Origin: SIG77 sp045589595 | GTDB lineage: Bacteria; Verrucomicrobiota; Lentisphaeria; Victivallales; UBA1829 | Assembly (NCBI GenBank): GCA_045589595.1 | Contig: JAZNPK010000028.1 | Location: 1 to 64,000, forward strand | DNA: 64,000 nucleotides | Reading direction: 5' to 3' | In this document: piece after piece, positions 24,516 to 34,237 of the stretch | Layout of the letters: every line of letters starts with the position of its first letter | Numbering within the stretch: the first letter of the stretch is position 1 | Program-made: the position numbers and the translations under genes | Notes under the pieces: model-generated | Databases searched by the model: none | What the model was told of the DNA's origin: nothing | What the model saw: the letters and a program-made list of their open reading frames with translations, nothing else

Positions 24516-26006
24516 TTATTTAACAGTGATCTTCCCGAGGATATGCAGCAGTCTGCCGTCAACGATCCGGGTTTCCACATTGGTCGCAAGGCGTACTGCG
24601 TAATCCGGGCGGTAACGGAGAGACGCTTCCGCATCCGGCAGCCAGAACGCCAGTTCGTATTCACCGGCGCTGATATGTTCCGGCAGGGGTGCGCTGTATG
24701 TGATCGTGTGACGGAGTACATCATCCCGTTTGCCGTGGACCGGTGCGGGTTGGAGTTTGCGGCAATCCGTATCTGCAGGCAGTTCCACGATCTGATCTTT
24801 TCCCAGCAGAACAAATTCAGGGGTCCGGCTGTTGATCATTGTGGCGAAACCCGTATTCTGCAGCACCACAGACGCTGTAAAGGGGATATTCCTTTCCGCT
24901 TCCGCATCGAAACATGCTTCCGGCATTGCCAGCCGGTAGCCCAGATGGTCGCGGATGAATTCAAAAGCGGATCGTGAACTGACGCCCGCGAAATAATCCG
25001 GATCGAAACGGATGGCATGTTCTTTCAGCAGCTCCGGTGTGATCTGCTGTTCCTTCCATATGTCGATGGTCCATTTTTCCGGATTCTGATCCAGTTCGGA
25101 AAAACCGTGGACCAGACTGAATGTGGTGTAGTGATGATGAGTGAACCGTTCAATGGCAAGGATCCCGGTCGCATCCTCCGGCGAGGAATACTGTCCGGTC
25201 CAGAACAGTTCGCCGTCCACCGGCATGAAATATCCCTCCTTTGCCACACCATCGAACTCCGGATTCCCGGGGGCGGAATGGGGCGGATCAAAAAATGTTC
25301 CGCCGTCCCAGTAATTTGCCAGAGTGCCGTCATTGAAGAAGCCGATCCTTGCGTGGGGTGCGTTGGTGAACGCGGTATCTTCCGTGATCTCCTTCAAGTC
25401 GCCCAGTTTCTCCAGAGCGGCGGTCCGGTATCTCATGCAGCGCATCATCGTGAACCGGCTTTCCGGCAGGAGTTCCAACGTGCCGGTCATGATTTTTGCC
25501 ACGGCATCGGGATCTTTTTCCAATCCGAGCGCAGAGGAATGAAATTCGCCCCACAAGCCGAGCCACCCGGTCTGGAGAACATAGATCACATCAATATTTT
25601 TGCGGATGATGTCTTTCAGCTGCGCCATGTGCTGCATCAGCCTGTCCAGTGTGGGACCATAGGGCGCGCCATCGTATTCGTATGCAAAACGGAGCAGAAA
25701 TTTGATGCCGTCCCGGCGTGCCCGGTCAAAATCCGCCTGAAGCTGCTGCAATACATCATCGCCGATGGGGGAATCGTGATACTGTGTCAGATAACAATAC
25801 GCCTGTGCGATGGTCACGCCGTCCGTTTTGTACCGCGCCACCGGCCAATGATCGGTCACATGGGTGAATTTCTGTGTGGTGGACGCTGTTTTACCGACGC
25901 CGATCTCAAAGCGGAATCCCCGTTCCGGATTCCAGAAACCGTTTCTGCCGTCCGGATCTCCCGGTCGGAGACCGCGGAATGTTTTTCTGATCTGCTGTTG
26001 TGACAT
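24516..26006 (-). CDS. DUF4874/DUF4832 domain protein
   Basis: A 496-residue protein. The N-terminal part (GFWNPERGFRFEI, then 'LQQLQADFDRARRDGIKFLL' and 'YVLQTGWLGLWGEFHSS') matches DUF4874, a TIM-barrel-like domain. The C-terminal part (ALEKLGDLKEI, 'RIGFFNDGTLANYWDGGTF', then a beta-rich tail with 'ISAGEYELAFWLPDAE') matches DUF4832. These pairs occur in carbohydrate-active secreted proteins, but no signal peptide is seen here. It is the third gene in the operon behind DUF5107 and SDR genes. Activity unknown. Confidence 0.75.
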   Translation of the reverse strand: MSQQQIRKTFRGLRPGDPDGRNGFWNPERGFRFEIGVGKTASTTQKFTHVTDHWPVARYKTDGVTIAQAYCYLTQYHDSPIGDDVLQQLQADFDRARRDGIKFLLRFAYEYDGAPYGPTLDRLMQHMAQLKDIIRKNIDVIYVLQTGWLGLWGEFHSSALGLEKDPDAVAKIMTGTLELLPESRFTMMRCMRYRTAALEKLGDLKEITEDTAFTNAPHARIGFFNDGTLANYWDGGTFFDPPHSAPGNPEFDGVAKEGYFMPVDGELFWTGQYSSPEDATGILAIERFTHHHYTTFSLVHGFSELDQNPEKWTIDIWKEQQITPELLKEHAIRFDPDYFAGVSSRSAFEFIRDHLGYRLAMPEACFDAEAERNIPFTASVVLQNTGFATMINSRTPEFVLLGKDQIVELPADTDCRKLQPAPVHGKRDDVLRHTITYSAPLPEHISAGEYELAFWLPDAEASLRYRPDYAVRLATNVETRIVDGRLLHILGKITVK

Positions 26007-26022
26007 GACTGCTGTCTTTCAT

Positions 26023-26748
26023 TTATCCGTTGTGAGGACCGAGGACGCGTCCGCCGTCGACAGGCACATCGATCCCGGTGATGTAACCGGAATCGTCCGA
26101 AGCCAGATAGACGATGGCGCGGGCGACATCTTCGCCGAGTCCGGTATGTCCCAGCCATGTGCCGCCTGTGGAGCGGACCTTGTCTTCGATCAGACCCGGC
26201 GAAACGCTGTTGACGGTGATGCCGTCTTTCGCCAGTTCCATAGCCATGGTCTTTGTGAGCATAAGCACTGCCGCTTTCGCGGCGGAATATGCGCTGTAGC
26301 CCGGCAGCCCCACCAGACCCGCAATGGATGCAAGATTCACGATCCTGCCGTATTTGTTTTTGATCATATCTGCCGCAAAAACTTTGGAGAGCCGGAACAC
26401 ACTGTGCAGATTCACATTGATGGTGTTGACCCATTTATCATCATCTGTTTCCTGTACGGTCCCGGCGGGCCACGCTCCGGCGTTGTTGACAAGGATGTCC
26501 ACTTTTCCGGCATCCGCCAGAATGGCTGCCGCCGCTTTCCGGATGTTCTCCGGATCAGATACATCCATCTGGACACCGAATGCGTCCGCCCCTTCGCTCC
26601 GGAGCAGGGATACAAAGCCGTTCAGCCGTTCCATATTGATGTCGGCGAGATACAGCCGGACATTATGTTTTGCAAATTCTCTTGCGACAGCCTGACCGAT
26701 TCTTCCGGCTGCCCCTGTGATCACCGCAGTACGCTGTTCAAATTTCAT
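26023..26748 (-). CDS. Short-chain dehydrogenase/reductase (SDR)
   Basis: A 241-residue classical SDR. The NAD(P)-binding motif is TGAAGRIGQAVAREFA (T-G-x3-G-x-G type), followed by 'VNNAGAW', the catalytic Ser in 'IVNLASIAGLVG' and the Tyr-x3-Lys pair in YSAYSAAKA. The C-terminal 'GITVNSVSPGLIEDKVRSTG' and 'GIDVPVDGG' are typical. Asp near the end of beta-2 (YLADINMERL) suggests NAD(H) preference. It sits between the DUF5107 and DUF4832 genes (16-bp gaps). It is probably a sugar or polyol dehydrogenase; the substrate is inferred only. Confidence 0.85.
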   Translation of the reverse strand: MKFEQRTAVITGAAGRIGQAVAREFAKHNVRLYLADINMERLNGFVSLLRSEGADAFGVQMDVSDPENIRKAAAAILADAGKVDILVNNAGAWPAGTVQETDDDKWVNTINVNLHSVFRLSKVFAADMIKNKYGRIVNLASIAGLVGLPGYSAYSAAKAAVLMLTKTMAMELAKDGITVNSVSPGLIEDKVRSTGGTWLGHTGLGEDVARAIVYLASDDSGYITGIDVPVDGGRVLGPHNG

Positions 26749-26764
26749 GATCTATCCTTCGGCT

Positions 26765-28777
26765 TTATTTTTTATACGGATAACGGGAGCCCAGCCGCTC
26801 CAGTTCCGTATTTCTGTGGTTCATTCTGAAATCAAATTTTGCGGGCACTTCCACCTCTGCCGGATCAAGTTTTCTGCCTTCTTTTTCCGCTTTGGCACAC
26901 TGGATGGCGATATAAAGATCGGAAAGTGCGCCTTCGCCTTCGCGGAGCTGCGGCAGTTCCAGACCGCCGTCTTTCAGCAGGACAGTCTCCGCCTCTTCCG
27001 GATGACCGGAGAGCAGCAGGGCTTTAGCGTACAGGATCTGGTTGGCGGGATTCGCCTGTTGTTCCGCCGACAATTCCCGGAAACAGCGGACTGCCAGATC
27101 GTAGCATTTTGTATTGCACATCGTCTGCAGACCATCCTTGACCAGAGTGGGATCGTTGCTGTAAAATCCTTCACTGAAATATGCGGCGGCGCGTTCCCCG
27201 TCTCCGGTATAAAGGGCGTTATGCGCCAGTGCGAACGCGGCAGTATAGCTCCGTTCCCGCGCCCGGGCATTGCAGAAATACTGTTCCGCCCGTTCATGAT
27301 CGTTCCGGAAGAAAAAGTTCAGCCCCAGATGCAGATCCCGGTGGGGATTGGCGGGCGCTTTTTTCAGCAGTTCAAAAAAGTCATCCTGCAGCATATACGA
27401 TGGCGGGGGATCCCCCATATCCTGATCGGGCAGTTCCCCGGTGCGGATCAGTTCGTGCCAGATCGCCGGTTCGGTATCGTCAGTATCAAAATCGAGATGC
27501 GGCGCAAAACCGCCATTGCTGCCGCAGCGTTCTTTTTCCAGTGCGCCCCAGCCGGATGCTCTGTAAATGATCTCTTCCGCAGGCTGCAGGGCGAAAGCTT
27601 CTTTTGTTTCTGCCAGCAGGTCGTCCATCATTTTCCGGGGGAGGGCGGCTTCCAGTTTTTCCGCAACTTCTTTTCCGGCATCCGCCCACGGACCGTGTAC
27701 TTTTTCCGGATCGGTTTGGATTGCACCGTATGCTTCGAGCCATTCCCACGCGGTGTACGGGGGCATGGGCAGACACTCCATCTGTGTATGAGCTAATCCC
27801 GCCTGGATCTCCACATAGGGTTTGCCGTCGGGAGATGTCAGCCGTTTCTGCCAGCTGATCCCGCCGGAAGATCTGCCCCAGACAAAAAGTTTGCGTCCTT
27901 TCAGCCGGTCGGTGGAGCATTGACACAATCCCCAGCCGTCGCCGTAGATCGCCGCTTCAAACTTGCGGTCCTGCGGCGCGATATGGTAAAAGAAATCCCG
28001 TGCAGTTGCGTGATTGCCCGGATAGGTACAGTCGAATCCTTCCGGTTCCGGCAGTTTCAAACGGCGGAGCGCCTGATGCCGTTCTGAATCATAAGTGTTT
28101 GCGAATGCGTGAGTTGCAGAGGTGACGATCCTCAGGTCGTCTGCATCGTCCACAGCGATATTGGACCACCAGTACATGGGGATCGTTCTGCAGTGGTGAT
28201 TGTGGATGCGGGTGCGGACAAACAGAAATTTTGAATCCTCCGGCAGAAAAAATTCCATCTGGTATGCCACGCCGTATTCCCGGCTGAACTCATAGAGCCG
28301 CAGAACGGGTGTCCCTTTGAATGTTTTTGCTTTCGCCATAAACATGGTCCGGCAGGTCCGTACATGATGTCCCCGTGTGCCGATATTCCATTCCACGCCG
28401 CCGGAACACCAGGCGTTGCAAATGGCAAGGTTTCCGGGCTTGACGACCGGGTTTTCTGTCAGCAGATCCCGGTTGTTGATTTTGTCGTAAAGAGACCAGA
28501 GTTTTCCGCCCAGTTCCGGGAGAAAAGTTGCTTTCAGGTAATCGTTTTCAAGAACTGCGGTTTTCCACACGCGCGGTGTCAGTTCGCTGTTGTACCGGTC
28601 CTGAAGTTTTGACGGCATGGCATTGGGGCGCAAGCCGAAATTCAGAAAGAGTTCCGCATCTTCTCCCACATCGTATTTCATGTTGAAACTCAATGTGTTC
28701 TGCATAGCGGGCAGGGGACATTCACCGGAGATGTCCACACCGGGAATGATCTTATTTTCCAAACGTAATTCTGTCAT
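26765..28777 (-). CDS. DUF5107 domain protein with TPR-like C-terminus
   Basis: A 670-residue protein. The N-terminal ~350 residues contain the DUF5107 block: 'VLENDYLKATFLPELGGKLW', 'NNRDLLTENPVVKPGNLAI', 'GGVEWNIGTRGHH' and 'MEFFLPEDSKFLFVRTRI'. This resembles galactose mutarotase-like beta-sandwiches. Residues ~430-640 have repeated helical pairs (YSEGFYSNDP, 'YDLAVRCFRELSAEQQANP'), TPR-like. It is the first gene of a four-gene operon and has AAAGG upstream of the ATG. Such proteins occur in glycan utilisation loci; the activity is undefined. Confidence 0.75.
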   Translation of the reverse strand: MTELRLENKIIPGVDISGECPLPAMQNTLSFNMKYDVGEDAELFLNFGLRPNAMPSKLQDRYNSELTPRVWKTAVLENDYLKATFLPELGGKLWSLYDKINNRDLLTENPVVKPGNLAICNAWCSGGVEWNIGTRGHHVRTCRTMFMAKAKTFKGTPVLRLYEFSREYGVAYQMEFFLPEDSKFLFVRTRIHNHHCRTIPMYWWSNIAVDDADDLRIVTSATHAFANTYDSERHQALRRLKLPEPEGFDCTYPGNHATARDFFYHIAPQDRKFEAAIYGDGWGLCQCSTDRLKGRKLFVWGRSSGGISWQKRLTSPDGKPYVEIQAGLAHTQMECLPMPPYTAWEWLEAYGAIQTDPEKVHGPWADAGKEVAEKLEAALPRKMMDDLLAETKEAFALQPAEEIIYRASGWGALEKERCGSNGGFAPHLDFDTDDTEPAIWHELIRTGELPDQDMGDPPPSYMLQDDFFELLKKAPANPHRDLHLGLNFFFRNDHERAEQYFCNARARERSYTAAFALAHNALYTGDGERAAAYFSEGFYSNDPTLVKDGLQTMCNTKCYDLAVRCFRELSAEQQANPANQILYAKALLLSGHPEEAETVLLKDGGLELPQLREGEGALSDLYIAIQCAKAEKEGRKLDPAEVEVPAKFDFRMNHRNTELERLGSRYPYKK

Positions 28778-28912
28778 GAGGAAACCTTTATGTTTTGTGT
28801 TTTCGAGTCCGTGAATATGTCAAAATTCCGTCTTGGGGTAAAATGTAGCATAACGGCTCCGGAATACAAGAGGAAAACGGGAAAATCTGATTGTTTTTTC
28901 GGGGATGGCATA

Positions 28913-28949
28913 CAAAAAAACGGATCCGCAAAAAATGTTGCAGATCCGT
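28913..28949 (-). terminator. Rho-independent terminator after the ABM gene
   Basis: ACGGATC (28920-28926) pairs with GATCCGT (28943-28949). On the minus strand the stem is followed by seven T. It lies 30 bp past the stop of the monooxygenase-like gene. Confidence 0.7.
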
Positions 28950-28978
28950 TGCGATTTTTCAGTGCCGGATGAGGGCGG

Positions 28979-29281
28979 TTATACCGGTTTCACGACTTTC
29001 AGACCGGAGGAGATGCGCAGGTCTTTCACTTTGTCGATAAAGGCTTTCATGTGAGGCTGCTGAAGATGTTTCTGCAGGTGTTCGGCGCTTTCCCAACATT
29101 CCACATAAATACATTCGTCCGGATCCACCGGGGCATCGATCCCGGCATCGGTGGCTTCGTTCAGATGATAAAATACGCAGCCTTCTTCGGCGCGGACATT
29201 TTCATAATTGGCTTTTGCCGCAGCGATAAATTCCGCTTTGCAGCCCGGTTTCAATTTGGATGTGGCGATCACAAAAATCAT
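28979..29281 (-). CDS. Antibiotic biosynthesis monooxygenase (ABM) domain protein, YgiN-like
   Basis: A 100-residue single-domain protein of usual ABM length. It opens MIFVIATSKLKPGCKAEF and continues 'EGCVFYHLNEA' and 'YVECWESAEHLQKHLQQPHM', the conserved E-x-W-x3-A-x2-x-H segment. It is likely a dimeric ferredoxin-like quinol monooxygenase or small-molecule-binding protein. Monocistronic, with GGAGAAAATGC before the ATG. Function in this organism is unknown. Confidence 0.8.
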   Translation of the reverse strand: MIFVIATSKLKPGCKAEFIAAAKANYENVRAEEGCVFYHLNEATDAGIDAPVDPDECIYVECWESAEHLQKHLQQPHMKAFIDKVKDLRISSGLKVVKPV

Positions 29282-29541
29282 AGCATTTTCTCCTTCTGTT
29301 GTGGTTTGTGTTTGAAAATTATAGCACGCCGCCGTACTTTTTCAAGCCCTGCACCTTTTTTTTCTCTGTTTCAGCAAGTTTTTGCTTGAAATTACAACAC
29401 AGTGTGTTAACTTATGCAAAATGGACGCAAGGAATTCCGCACGGCGTACCGCAATGGCAATACCGTAACGGACCGCTGTTATGCTCCCGGTTTCCGCCTC
29501 GCACTCATTCCTGTGAAATAACGACTAAGATGGAGAACGTG

Positions 29542-30756
29542 ATGAGCAGTATCCCGCTTTACGAACAGACGATCCCGTGGGAAGCAAATTATGACGAACG
29601 GCGTGTCCCTGCGGTGGAGATCCCGGATCCCCTTCGTATGGCTGATGGTTCCGTCATCACCACGGCGGATGAGTGGATGGAGAAACGCCGTCCGGAGTTG
29701 ATCCACGCCTTTCAGAACATCATGTACGGCACCCCCCTGCCGCCTGCAACATCTTTCACCAGCCGTGTCCTCAGCGAAAAACTGCTTGGCAATTACGGGA
29801 AACGGCAGGAAATCGAAATGACATTCACCGGACCCACCGGCAGAACATTGCAGACGATCATGCTCCTTTATACGCCTCTGACCGATCAGAAAGTTCCTGT
29901 GTTTGTGGGGCTGACTTTTCATGGAAATCACGCCGTGGAGACGGATCCTGCCATCATCCCGACCGGCAGAAAAGAAGTTGCCCGCGGCTTTGTTGCGCGG
30001 CGTTATCCGGTGGAAACGATCCTGAAGCGGGGATACGCGATCGCCGCCGCCGCATACCACGATTTCTATCTGGATAAACCCGGACCGGACGGCTGGGAAA
30101 ACAGCGTTTATCCTCTTTATTATGATTCTGTCGTTCCCCGCCCGCCCCATGCTTCCGCCATCAATGCGTGGGCGTGGGGGATCTCACGGATGCTGGATGT
30201 GCTGACAGAATCCTGTCCGCAGATCGACAGCGGAAAAGCCATTGTTTATGGCCACTCCCGGCTGGGAAAGACTTCCCTCTGGACCGGTGTGATCGATGAA
30301 CGGTTCAAACTCACCTGCGTCAATAATTCCGGCTGCGGCGGCGCAGCGCTGGACAGACGCCTTTTCGGGGAGACCCTTTTCTCCATGATGGGCTGCTGCA
30401 ACGATTATACATTCTGGTTCTCCGATCAGCTTCAGCCCTATGCACGCACACCGGAAAAACTTCCCTTCGATCAGCACGAACTGATCGCCTGTATCGCTCC
30501 CCGCAGCGTGGCTGTCCACAGCGCGATCCTGGATACATGGTCGGACCCCAAGGGGGAATATATTTCCACTTATCACGCCGGGAAAGTGTTCCGTCTGTTC
30601 GGATTGAGTGTGCCGGAAGATCCGGAACAGCCCATTGTCGGAACACCGGTCGGCGGCGAACTCAGTTACTATATCCGGAACGGCGGACATGACATATTGG
30701 AAGAGGATTTTCTGCACTATATGGATCGTGCCGACCGTATTTTCAAAATGTATTGA
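29542..30756 (+). CDS. CE15-like (glucuronoyl esterase-type) alpha/beta hydrolase, copy 1
   Basis: A 404-residue protein. The nucleophile elbow is YGHSRLGKTSLW, where CE15 enzymes usually have G-C-S-R-x-G-K. 'GCGGAALDRRLFGETL', 'LPFDQHELIACIAPRSVAVH' and the late His in 'NGGHDILEEDFLHYMDRAD' complete the catalytic pattern. No signal peptide at this start. The long open frame upstream (from 29299) lacks homology; GGAG lies 8 bases before 29542. The gene is 21 bp before a second copy. It is likely to cleave ester links of uronic acids in plant or algal polysaccharide fragments. Confidence 0.75.
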   Translation: MSSIPLYEQTIPWEANYDERRVPAVEIPDPLRMADGSVITTADEWMEKRRPELIHAFQNIMYGTPLPPATSFTSRVLSEKLLGNYGKRQEIEMTFTGPTGRTLQTIMLLYTPLTDQKVPVFVGLTFHGNHAVETDPAIIPTGRKEVARGFVARRYPVETILKRGYAIAAAAYHDFYLDKPGPDGWENSVYPLYYDSVVPRPPHASAINAWAWGISRMLDVLTESCPQIDSGKAIVYGHSRLGKTSLWTGVIDERFKLTCVNNSGCGGAALDRRLFGETLFSMMGCCNDYTFWFSDQLQPYARTPEKLPFDQHELIACIAPRSVAVHSAILDTWSDPKGEYISTYHAGKVFRLFGLSVPEDPEQPIVGTPVGGELSYYIRNGGHDILEEDFLHYMDRADRIFKMY

Positions 30757-30777
30757 AAGAGATCAGGGAAAATCACC

Positions 30778-32079
30778 ATGAAACAGAACGTACCACCCAT
30801 CCGCCCCGATTACGATCAACCCAATTATGACACAGACCGGATCGCCCCCTATACGCTGGAAGATCCCCTGTGTTTTGCAGACGGTTCCCCCGTAAAAACG
30901 CCTGCCGACTGGCTGAAACGCCGTCAGGAGATCCTTTCGATCTTCGCCTCGGAAATGTACGGACAGGAACCGCCCGCGCCGGAACAGCTCGTGATCGATA
31001 CGGCAGAGGAAAAAGTCGGCGCGCTTGCCGGATTCGCCGTGCGTACTCAATACAAAATGTACTTCAACGCGGACCGCACCGGACCGTGCATCAACTGGCT
31101 GCTCTACCGTCCGCGTCATGTCAAAGGTCCGGTTCCGGTGATCCTGTTCCTCAATTTCCGTGGAAATTTTGAAATGACATACGATCCTGAGATCCCCCGT
31201 CTGGAAGCCTGGATCCGGGAAGGGACCCGTGTGGAAGATCACAAAGCAACTGAAGAAAACCGGGGCAGAGAGTGTGATCCCGATTCCGCTTTTGTGTTTC
31301 CCATCGGCACCATCATTGCCCGCGGCTATGCCGTTCTGACCGCCTGTTATGCGGAAGTTTCCCCCGATCCCACCGATTACGAAACGGAAGAACGGTACCG
31401 GCAGGATACATTCGCCTACACCGGCGTATTCTCCCTCTGGGGTGAACGGGATGATGAGCGGACCGATAATCCCACTGCGCTGGGTGCATGGGCGTGGGCG
31501 TTGTCACGCGGACTTGATCTTGCCGCACAGAATCCCGCACTGGATATTTCCCGGTCGGTGGTGACCGGCTGCTCACGGCTGGGGAAAGCCGCCCTTCTGG
31601 CTGCCGCCCGGGATGAACGGTTTGCGGTCTGCGTGCCGAATCAGTGCGGCGGTAGTGGTGTCTGCCTTGCCAAACGGGATTACGGTGAAAATATTGCTAC
31701 CGAGATGAGGATGTTCTCTCACTGGTACTGCAAAGCATACGGAAAATATCAGACCAATCCTGCTGAATTACTGACATTCGATCAGCACATGCTTGTGGCA
31801 ACGATTGCCCCGCGGTATCTGCTGGTGCAGGGCTTCAGTTCTTCTCCGTGGATGGACCCGGAAGGTGAATACCTTGCCTGCCGCGCCGCATCGCCCGTCT
31901 GGGAATTTCTCGGGAAACCCGGTATGCCCGGTGAGGCGTATCCCGATGATTACGATACCGGCGCTGTCGGCTCCCATCTGGGCTACATCCGCCGCTCCGA
32001 AGATCATGGGCTTTCTGCTTATGACTGGCATTGGATGATGAACTTTGCGGATCGCGCTTTTGCAAATAAAAACTCATAA
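30778..32079 (+). CDS. CE15-like (glucuronoyl esterase-type) alpha/beta hydrolase, copy 2
   Basis: A 433-residue paralog of the preceding gene. It carries the canonical CE15 elbow VVTGCSRLGKAALLAAARDE, then 'NQCGGSGVCLAKRDYGEN' with 'FDQHMLVATIAPRYLLVQG'. The terminal His lies in 'SEDHGLSAYDWHWMMNFADR'. No signal peptide is evident. The 3' end overlaps the frame of the next gene but not its likely start. The pairing of two divergent copies suggests different ester substrates or a heteromer. Confidence 0.78.
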   Translation: MKQNVPPIRPDYDQPNYDTDRIAPYTLEDPLCFADGSPVKTPADWLKRRQEILSIFASEMYGQEPPAPEQLVIDTAEEKVGALAGFAVRTQYKMYFNADRTGPCINWLLYRPRHVKGPVPVILFLNFRGNFEMTYDPEIPRLEAWIREGTRVEDHKATEENRGRECDPDSAFVFPIGTIIARGYAVLTACYAEVSPDPTDYETEERYRQDTFAYTGVFSLWGERDDERTDNPTALGAWAWALSRGLDLAAQNPALDISRSVVTGCSRLGKAALLAAARDERFAVCVPNQCGGSGVCLAKRDYGENIATEMRMFSHWYCKAYGKYQTNPAELLTFDQHMLVATIAPRYLLVQGFSSSPWMDPEGEYLACRAASPVWEFLGKPGMPGEAYPDDYDTGAVGSHLGYIRRSEDHGLSAYDWHWMMNFADRAFANKNS

Positions 32080-32101
32080 CATTAAGGAAAAAACGAAAAA
32101 A

Positions 32102-34138
32102 GTGAAACAGCTCCTGTGTCTTCTGCTCTGTTGGTCTGCACTGAATATTTGTGCGGCAGACCTGTTGTTTGATCTGGTTGTCCGCGATGGTGTCATTCTG
32201 GATGCCGTAAGCGGAAAAAAGCCGGTGGTCCTCCGGAATGTATCTGTGACGGAAGACCCGGAAAAGGGCGCTGTCCTTGCCATCGGCAGTGAACAGGCGC
32301 AGATCGATTACCGTTATACGGGTGACCCCGATATTCTCAAGGGGAAAGGGCTTACCATTGAAATGACGGTCAAGAGCGATGAAGCGCTGAACGGTGGCTG
32401 GTTCATCAGTTTCGGACTCGGCTGTCTGAATTTCAGCAACAATAAATCTTCCAGTGCCTGGATCAATATTGCGCCCACAGTGAAGATTTATGTGGAACCG
32501 GAAATGAAAAAACAGCGGTTCGATTATTATCCCATGGCAACCCGATACAACGGACTGACCCCGCTGGAAAAGGGCAAATGGAATCACGTGGCGTTTGTCT
32601 TTGATGAAAAAGAACGGTTCCTTTATTCCTGGGTCAATGGAAAAATCGACCGGGATACTGAACTTACCAAAGACTCTCCCAAATATATGAAGTTCCAGAA
32701 AAACGGGCTCATTCGCTTGTGCTCCGGTTTGAAAAATGCACAAGTTGCCAATCTCCGGATCTATGCCGGTCCGAAACATCCGGCTGATACTCCGGCTGTC
32801 CGCTGTTATCTCAATCAGCTCCCGTGGCAGAAAAAAATGGTGCTGACACTGGACCGTATCAATTACCGTCTGCCGCTGCCGCTGGAGGCTGTGGTGACCT
32901 GTCAGGGAAAAGTTCTGGCACAGAAAAAAATTACGGAACACGGGACGAGCCATCTGGAAATGGCAATTCCCGCGCTGCCTGACGGGATCTATCCGCTGGA
33001 ACTGACGCTGAAAAATAATGGCAAAACCCTTTTTGAATGTACAAAGGAATTTTGCAGTACGCCCGTTCCGGAAAACGGAAAAGTCCGTATCAATGCCGAC
33101 AACAGCATCAGTTACAACGGCAAAAAGATCATGCCCATCATCCTGTACGGCGTCCTTGAGGAAGATCAGAAAAAGATCCGGGATCTTGGATTTAATGTGG
33201 CAGTTCCCAAAAATTTCAACAGTTATTTCTGGGGGATTCAGGCGCGTGAGATGAATCTGATGGTCCCGTGGATGAAAAGTGCTGTGAATAACGGACTTTA
33301 TCTTCAGATCGCTCCGGATAAAAAAGATAAAAACTTTGCCGAATATATGCCCGTTTACCGGAATATGCCTAATATGCTTTACTGGTACAATGCTTCCGAA
33401 CCGTGGAAAGACTGGGAATATTTCCGGGATAATTACAACGCGATCCGGCAGAACGGCAGCGAATTTCCTATCATTTCCGTTCAGTGCAACAGCATACACA
33501 TGAAAAATACGGCACCCACCTGCGACATCGTTGCGTGTGATCCCTATCCGGTTCCCAATGTGACGCTGCGTTCGGTGGCAGGTCTGACCAGAGCTTCCAA
33601 ACAGGCAAGTTTCGGTTACAAGCCGGTCTGGACGATCCTCGGCTGTTATCAGGGAAAGATCCCGACCATGCAGGAATTGCGCTGTATGTCTGTTCTCGCC
33701 CTGACCAACGGCGCAAAAGCTCTGGGGATCTATTCCTGGGATGAACGCCGCAAAAAAATGCTGAAGAATTATTATACCGGAAATTATCCGGAAACGATTG
33801 CCATGCTCAAGGCGTGGGCGGATGAGATCCACAGCGTGGAACACATTCTGCTGGAAGGGGATCTGCCCGGAAAGATCATTGATCAGACCGTACAGCCGGC
33901 GATCCACGCATCTGTCAAAAAAGGTCCCGACGGAAAATATTATCTCCTCGCGGCAAACGACCAGCGCTGTCCGGAAAAGGCGGTATTCACATTACCGGCA
34001 TCCGTTCCCCGGAATTGTGTGGCGACGCCGCTGCCGGTGTTCGGGTATGCCGGAAACAGCATCACCTTTGAAAACGGCAAAGCGGAAGCAGAACTTCCCC
34101 CGCTCGCCGCCGCAATTTTTGAGCTGAAAACACCGTAA
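32102..34138 (+). CDS. Secreted LamG-like plus TIM-barrel-like protein
   Basis: A 678-residue protein from a GTG start at 32102, which gives a clean signal peptide (KQLLCLLLCWSALNICAA). AAGGA lies about 13 bases upstream. An ATG at 32045 would add a non-hydrophobic leader inside the previous gene. Residues ~20-240 are a concanavalin/LamG-like sandwich (WINIAPTVKIYVE; 'GKWNHVAFVFDEKERFLYSW'). Residues ~330-600 look like a glycoside-hydrolase TIM barrel ('WYNASEPWKDWEYFRDNYNA', 'TCDIVACDPYPV', 'GAKALGIYSWDERR'). No GH family is assigned. It probably acts in the periplasm on polysaccharide, together with the two esterases. Confidence 0.65.
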   Translation: MKQLLCLLLCWSALNICAADLLFDLVVRDGVILDAVSGKKPVVLRNVSVTEDPEKGAVLAIGSEQAQIDYRYTGDPDILKGKGLTIEMTVKSDEALNGGWFISFGLGCLNFSNNKSSSAWINIAPTVKIYVEPEMKKQRFDYYPMATRYNGLTPLEKGKWNHVAFVFDEKERFLYSWVNGKIDRDTELTKDSPKYMKFQKNGLIRLCSGLKNAQVANLRIYAGPKHPADTPAVRCYLNQLPWQKKMVLTLDRINYRLPLPLEAVVTCQGKVLAQKKITEHGTSHLEMAIPALPDGIYPLELTLKNNGKTLFECTKEFCSTPVPENGKVRINADNSISYNGKKIMPIILYGVLEEDQKKIRDLGFNVAVPKNFNSYFWGIQAREMNLMVPWMKSAVNNGLYLQIAPDKKDKNFAEYMPVYRNMPNMLYWYNASEPWKDWEYFRDNYNAIRQNGSEFPIISVQCNSIHMKNTAPTCDIVACDPYPVPNVTLRSVAGLTRASKQASFGYKPVWTILGCYQGKIPTMQELRCMSVLALTNGAKALGIYSWDERRKKMLKNYYTGNYPETIAMLKAWADEIHSVEHILLEGDLPGKIIDQTVQPAIHASVKKGPDGKYYLLAANDQRCPEKAVFTLPASVPRNCVATPLPVFGYAGNSITFENGKAEAELPPLAAAIFELKTP

Positions 34139-34171
34139 AGGCTTCAGCCGCTGATTTCAGCAGCGACCTTA

Positions 34172-34216
34172 TAAAAAAAACAGGACCGCCGGATTTTTTC
34201 AGCGGTCCTGTTTTGT
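34172..34216. terminator. Bidirectional rho-independent terminator
   Basis: The AACAGGACCGC arm (34179-34189) pairs with 34202-34212, flanked by A8 and T4. It separates the convergent LamG-type gene and epimerase gene. Confidence 0.8.
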
Positions 34217-34237
34217 ATCGGTGGATTTGGTAAACGA

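Noticed and set aside
29299..29541. N-terminal extension of the first CE15-like protein
   Set aside because: The extra 81 residues are Cys/Phe-rich with no homology and no ribosome binding site, whereas GGAG precedes the ATG at 29542.
31835..33907. Minus-strand 690-residue frame
   Set aside because: It is opposite the LamG-type gene and the second esterase and shows no domain pattern.
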